Positions 3,752-5,840 of a DNA stretch of 5,840 nucleotides are shown one piece after another. The notes under the pieces are model-generated. The model worked only from the letters and a program-made list of their open reading frames with translations. It was not told where the DNA came from and ran no database searches. The DNA comes from an uncultured Eubacteriales bacterium. Lineage in GTDB: Bacteria; Bacillota; Clostridia; Oscillospirales; RGIG7773. Within the stretch, counting starts at the first letter, position 1, and every line of letters starts with the position of its first letter. Made by a program: the position numbers and the translations under genes. The stretch lies in the NCBI GenBank assembly GCA_934541205.1, contig CAKTDK010000118.1:1-5840 (forward strand), in the 5' to 3' direction.

Positions 3752-4897
3752 TTAAGAAGCTTTCATTGCAAGTACAGCAAGTTTCTGATTGTCGGTAACT
3801 TTAGAGTCAAATTCAAACCAAGCGTTAACTCCAATAGCGTGCTGTGTTGCATACTTTTCACGAAGTATTTCAATAGAAATGTTCTCACGCATATTAACAG
3901 CCAATCCGCTGTAATCACCGTACAAAATTACTTTTGCCCCTGCTGCTATTGCCGGCATATTATCAGATAAATATACAGGTTTACCAAGAAGCATAAACGG
4001 AAATGCGCCGGAAACATTATCCTGTAACAGATATCTGTTATTTCCGTCTTTCAACTTCTTAATAGCAAGGAAAGTATCAGGTTTCATAGTCCAACAAGCA
4101 TTAGCTTGATATACTTGTTTAACACTCGCCTGAAGTTCAATCAATTCATCTGCTGTTATTGCAGTAGAAGAAGCAGCCGTAACAACAGTAGCAGTGTTAG
4201 TAGCTCCCTGTGCTGCGCTTGAACCTGTTCCTACAAGAAGTTCTTTTTCTAAGAAAGCCGCGATTTCTTCTGCCATTTGGTTAACTACGAAATTAACAAC
4301 GCTGAAAGACCCGTTATTTTCAACGGATTTTCCGATAAGAGTTAATGCTCCTGCCAAATATCCGCCTAAATCTACAGATGTGAATTTACCGCTGTCTGCT
4401 GTAATCTCTGTAAATTCTGTCTGATATCCCACAGTTATATCATGGGTATCGTTTGCTTTGCCCCACACGGGAATTTTCAGTGTTCCTTTTACATTGTAAA
4501 TTGTTGCTCCGGCAAAAATAGGACAGCGGTCTTTAACAGCTTTGATTATTCTGTTTGCTATAGTAGTAGGAATAATAGCTCCGTTATTTCCCATTGTCAT
4601 ATTTTGTTCTCCGGCACGAAGTTCAGTGACTTTACCCATTACAAAATCTGCAAACGCTCTTTCTTCAATTTCTTCCTGTGTCCTTGTTTCAGGTTCGGAA
4701 GGCTTGTTATTGGCAATTCCTCTGGCTCTTTCTTCGGCTTTGATAGTTGCATCTATAGCGTTGATTTCGCTTTCAATGCGGTCAAATTCTGCTGTTTCTT
4801 CTGCTGACATAGCTCTTTCTTCGGTTTTTGCTTTTGATAGAATATCTTCCATCTGTTTTTCAAGTTCTTTTCTGTTTTCAAATAGTTTTTTTAACAT
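3752..4897 (-). CDS. Major capsid protein, HK97 fold, 381 aa
   Basis: The main shell protein. Residues 1-60 are charged and helical with coiled-coil character (E-L-E-K-Q-M-E-D-I-L; F-D-R-I-E-S-E-I-N-A-I), matching the delta/scaffolding domain removed during maturation. Cleavage by the neighbouring protease is expected around residues 80-105, before I-I-P-T-T-I-A-N-R-I (108-117), which begins the mature HK97-fold core. The core shows the usual T-L-K-I-P-V-W, the helix Q-M-A-E-E-I-A-A-F-L-E-K-E-L-L-V-G-T-G, G-K-P-V-Y-L-S-D-N-M-P and L-Y-G-D-Y-S. Full-length for the family. ATG at 4897 has GAGAGGT 7 nt upstream. Confidence 0.95.
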   Translation of the reverse strand: MLKKLFENRKELEKQMEDILSKAKTEERAMSAEETAEFDRIESEINAIDATIKAEERARGIANNKPSEPETRTQEEIEERAFADFVMGKVTELRAGEQNMTMGNNGAIIPTTIANRIIKAVKDRCPIFAGATIYNVKGTLKIPVWGKANDTHDITVGYQTEFTEITADSGKFTSVDLGGYLAGALTLIGKSVENNGSFSVVNFVVNQMAEEIAAFLEKELLVGTGSSAAQGATNTATVVTAASSTAITADELIELQASVKQVYQANACWTMKPDTFLAIKKLKDGNNRYLLQDNVSGAFPFMLLGKPVYLSDNMPAIAAGAKVILYGDYSGLAVNMRENISIEILREKYATQHAIGVNAWFEFDSKVTDNQKLAVLAMKAS

Positions 4898-4934
4898 GTT
4901 TTTTACCTCTCTTTTTTAATTTTTTACATAAAAA

Positions 4935-4954
4935 TAACCGCTATTTAGCGGCTT
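4935..4954 (-). other. Hairpin spanning the protease stop codon, ahead of the capsid gene
   Basis: On the minus strand CCGCTA (4951-4946) and TAGCGG (4943-4938) form a short stem followed by TTATTTTTATG. The stop codon TAG of the protease lies in it. It resembles a weak terminator or an RNA processing site in the 43-bp gap before the capsid gene. It could help set capsid mRNA apart from the upstream portal/protease message, but readthrough must occur because no promoter is obvious in the gap. Confidence 0.4.
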
Positions 4955-5531
4955 TAAGCTTTTTTATTCTTTTTTCGTATTCTGAATAATCTATTTTTTT
5001 CTTTTCAACAGACAATTCGATCTTGCTGTCTAACGCCCTAACTTCAATATCCTGTTCCGTTTCGGCTCTCACCTCAACGGATGTAGCTGAATAACAAGGA
5101 GTTTTATTAATCACAAGCGTTATATGGTCTAAATCAAGTTCCTTTATGTGCCTTATCGGCAATTCTCCGTCTGCTCTTTGTTCTAATTCATCAACTACAT
5201 TGAACATTCCGAAGCTCCAGCCTTTGATTTTCCCCTGTTTTGCAATCTCTACAATGGATTTATCTGTTATAACAACATCCGCATGAAGCCCTATACCGTC
5301 TTCATACAATTTCAGATTTCCGTCCTGTGTACTTGCATATATGTGACTGTTATCATGGTCCACAGTCACAGTTATATTTCCGGCTCTGCTTATCGCCTTT
5401 TCAAATGCTCTTTCCTCTATGGTTTCTATGCATTTTCCGTGGGGAGTGATTACCGGACGGGACTTCTTTTCTGTTGCGTTTACATATCCCTCTATCCTGA
5501 CTGTATTATCTGCCCTTACTTCAATTTTCAC
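4941..5531 (-). CDS. HK97-family prohead protease, 196 aa
   Basis: This serine protease (peptidase family U35/S78 type) is packed in the prohead, removes the capsid delta domain and digests itself. Visible features are R-I-E-G-Y-V-N near the start, I-E-E-R-A-F, the catalytic-histidine region T-V-T-V-D-H-D (His59 with this start), and the nucleophile motif G-W-S-F-G-M (Ser106). A charged C-terminal tail follows the catalytic domain (about residues 150-196). I chose GTG at 5531 because AGGGGG lies 8 nt upstream and related proteases begin M-K-I-E-V-R-A. GTG at 5540 would add three residues but abuts the Shine-Dalgarno sequence. The start overlaps the portal gene end by 11 bp. It lies directly before its substrate, the capsid gene. 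Confidence 0.93.
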   Translation of the reverse strand: MKIEVRADNTVRIEGYVNATEKKSRPVITPHGKCIETIEERAFEKAISRAGNITVTVDHDNSHIYASTQDGNLKLYEDGIGLHADVVITDKSIVEIAKQGKIKGWSFGMFNVVDELEQRADGELPIRHIKELDLDHITLVINKTPCYSATSVEVRAETEQDIEVRALDSKIELSVEKKKIDYSEYEKRIKKLKAAK

Positions 5532-5840
5532 CTTCTCCACCCCCTTTCATGTCTCCCAAATTTCTATTTGTATTTGAATTTGGTATAAATACTTCTTTAG
5601 TTTCGGGATTATATAAAACATCTCCCAAACCTAACTTGATAAAATTAAATCCTATCGGCTCTAAATCTTCTAATATTCTTACTTCATCTGTCTGCATAAA
5701 GTGCTTATCAAGTGCTATTCCATAAGCCTCAAATCTTTCCTTAATGTTACCTCTTGTTAATTCTTTTGTATCAAAAGCAAAATAATAAGACCCCTTTTCT
5801 TTTTCAAGAAGTAAGTCTTTATCAAGTGCCGATTCTATCG
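5521..5840 (-). CDS. Portal protein, C-terminal part (gene runs off the right edge)
   Basis: The last 105 codons of a portal gene are present, from the right window edge to TGA at 5521-5523. The phage portal is the dodecameric vertex through which DNA is packaged. Diagnostic segments are I-E-S-A-L-D-K-D-L-L, G-S-Y-Y-F-A-F-D, R-G-N-I-K-E-R-F-E-A-Y-G, and T-D-E-V-R-I-L-E-D-L-E-P-I-G, which match the end of the clip/wing region of HK97-type portals. A disordered N/G-rich tail follows (N-S-N-T-N-R-N). The 5' end, and the terminase that should precede it, are outside the window. Confidence 0.9.
   Translation of the reverse strand, partial: IESALDKDLLLEKEKGSYYFAFDTKELTRGNIKERFEAYGIALDKHFMQTDEVRILEDLEPIGFNFIKLGLGDVLYNPETKEVFIPNSNTNRNLGDMKGGGEGEN

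Noticed and set aside
4194..4919. Three overlapping plus-strand open frames opposite the major capsid gene
   Set aside because: They mirror the capsid codon pattern and mutually overlap; the capsid gene fully explains the region.
5283..5588. Plus-strand open frame opposite the protease and portal end
   Set aside because: Antisense to two recognisable genes, cysteine- and tyrosine-rich shadow sequence, no promoter or ribosome binding site.
1..5840. CRISPR array, tRNA, rRNA, integrase attachment site or insertion sequence
   Set aside because: No regularly spaced repeats, no cloverleaf-like sequence, no transposase or integrase coding sequence, and no recognisable attachment core were seen on either strand.

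Overview
The window is a segment of a tailed-phage (siphovirus-type) genome, most likely a prophage, from a low-GC Firmicute, probably a Clostridia-class host. This rests on the AT-rich composition, strong AGGAGG-like ribosome binding sites, and the order and character of the head and tail proteins. No host gene or integration site is visible, so the host assignment is an inference. All protein genes lie on the minus strand, so transcription runs from right to left.

The right and central part (about 5840 down to 1162) is a compact HK97-type head and tail morphogenesis operon in the textbook order: portal protein (3' end only), prohead protease, major capsid protein, a small 58-residue protein, head-tail connector (gp6-like), head closure protein (SPP1 gp16-like), HK97 gp10-like neck/tail protein, tail terminator-like protein, major tail protein, and tail assembly chaperone. 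Genes are tightly packed, with several stop/start overlaps (ATGA at 2596-2599, 26 bp at 3564-3589, 11 bp at 5521-5531). The tail chaperone is a gpG/gpGT pair. The first reading frame ends directly after a slippery heptamer CCCAAAC. Seven bases later there is a perfect 11-bp stem-loop, and the -1 frame stays open from the slippery site through the second frame, giving a predicted 187-residue fusion. A tape measure gene would be expected next, but it is not in the window.

Between the tail chaperone and the left edge lies an accessory (moron-like) stretch. A 265-residue lipoprotein gene (303-1100) has its own near-consensus promoter (TTGACA, 18 bp, TATTAT) overlapping the end of the chaperone gene, and its own intrinsic terminator (269-298). 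Such surface lipoproteins are candidates for lysogenic conversion or superinfection exclusion, but this one is not recognised as a characterised protein.

The leftmost 256 bases contain no conventional gene but are the most striking part. A strong minus-strand promoter (TTGAAA, 17 bp, TGATATAGT) would make an RNA of about 205 nt. That RNA has (a) a 21-codon ORF for a hydrophobic peptide ending in three lysines, (b) a Shine-Dalgarno sequence buried in an 8-bp hairpin, and (c) a 5' end whose first 30 nt can pair with its own 3' end. On the plus strand, an extended -10 element at the window edge and a terminator-shaped hairpin could define an antisense RNA of about 85-90 nt covering the 3' part of that transcript. 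Together this looks like an undescribed type I toxin-antitoxin module, by architecture only; homology cannot be tested here.
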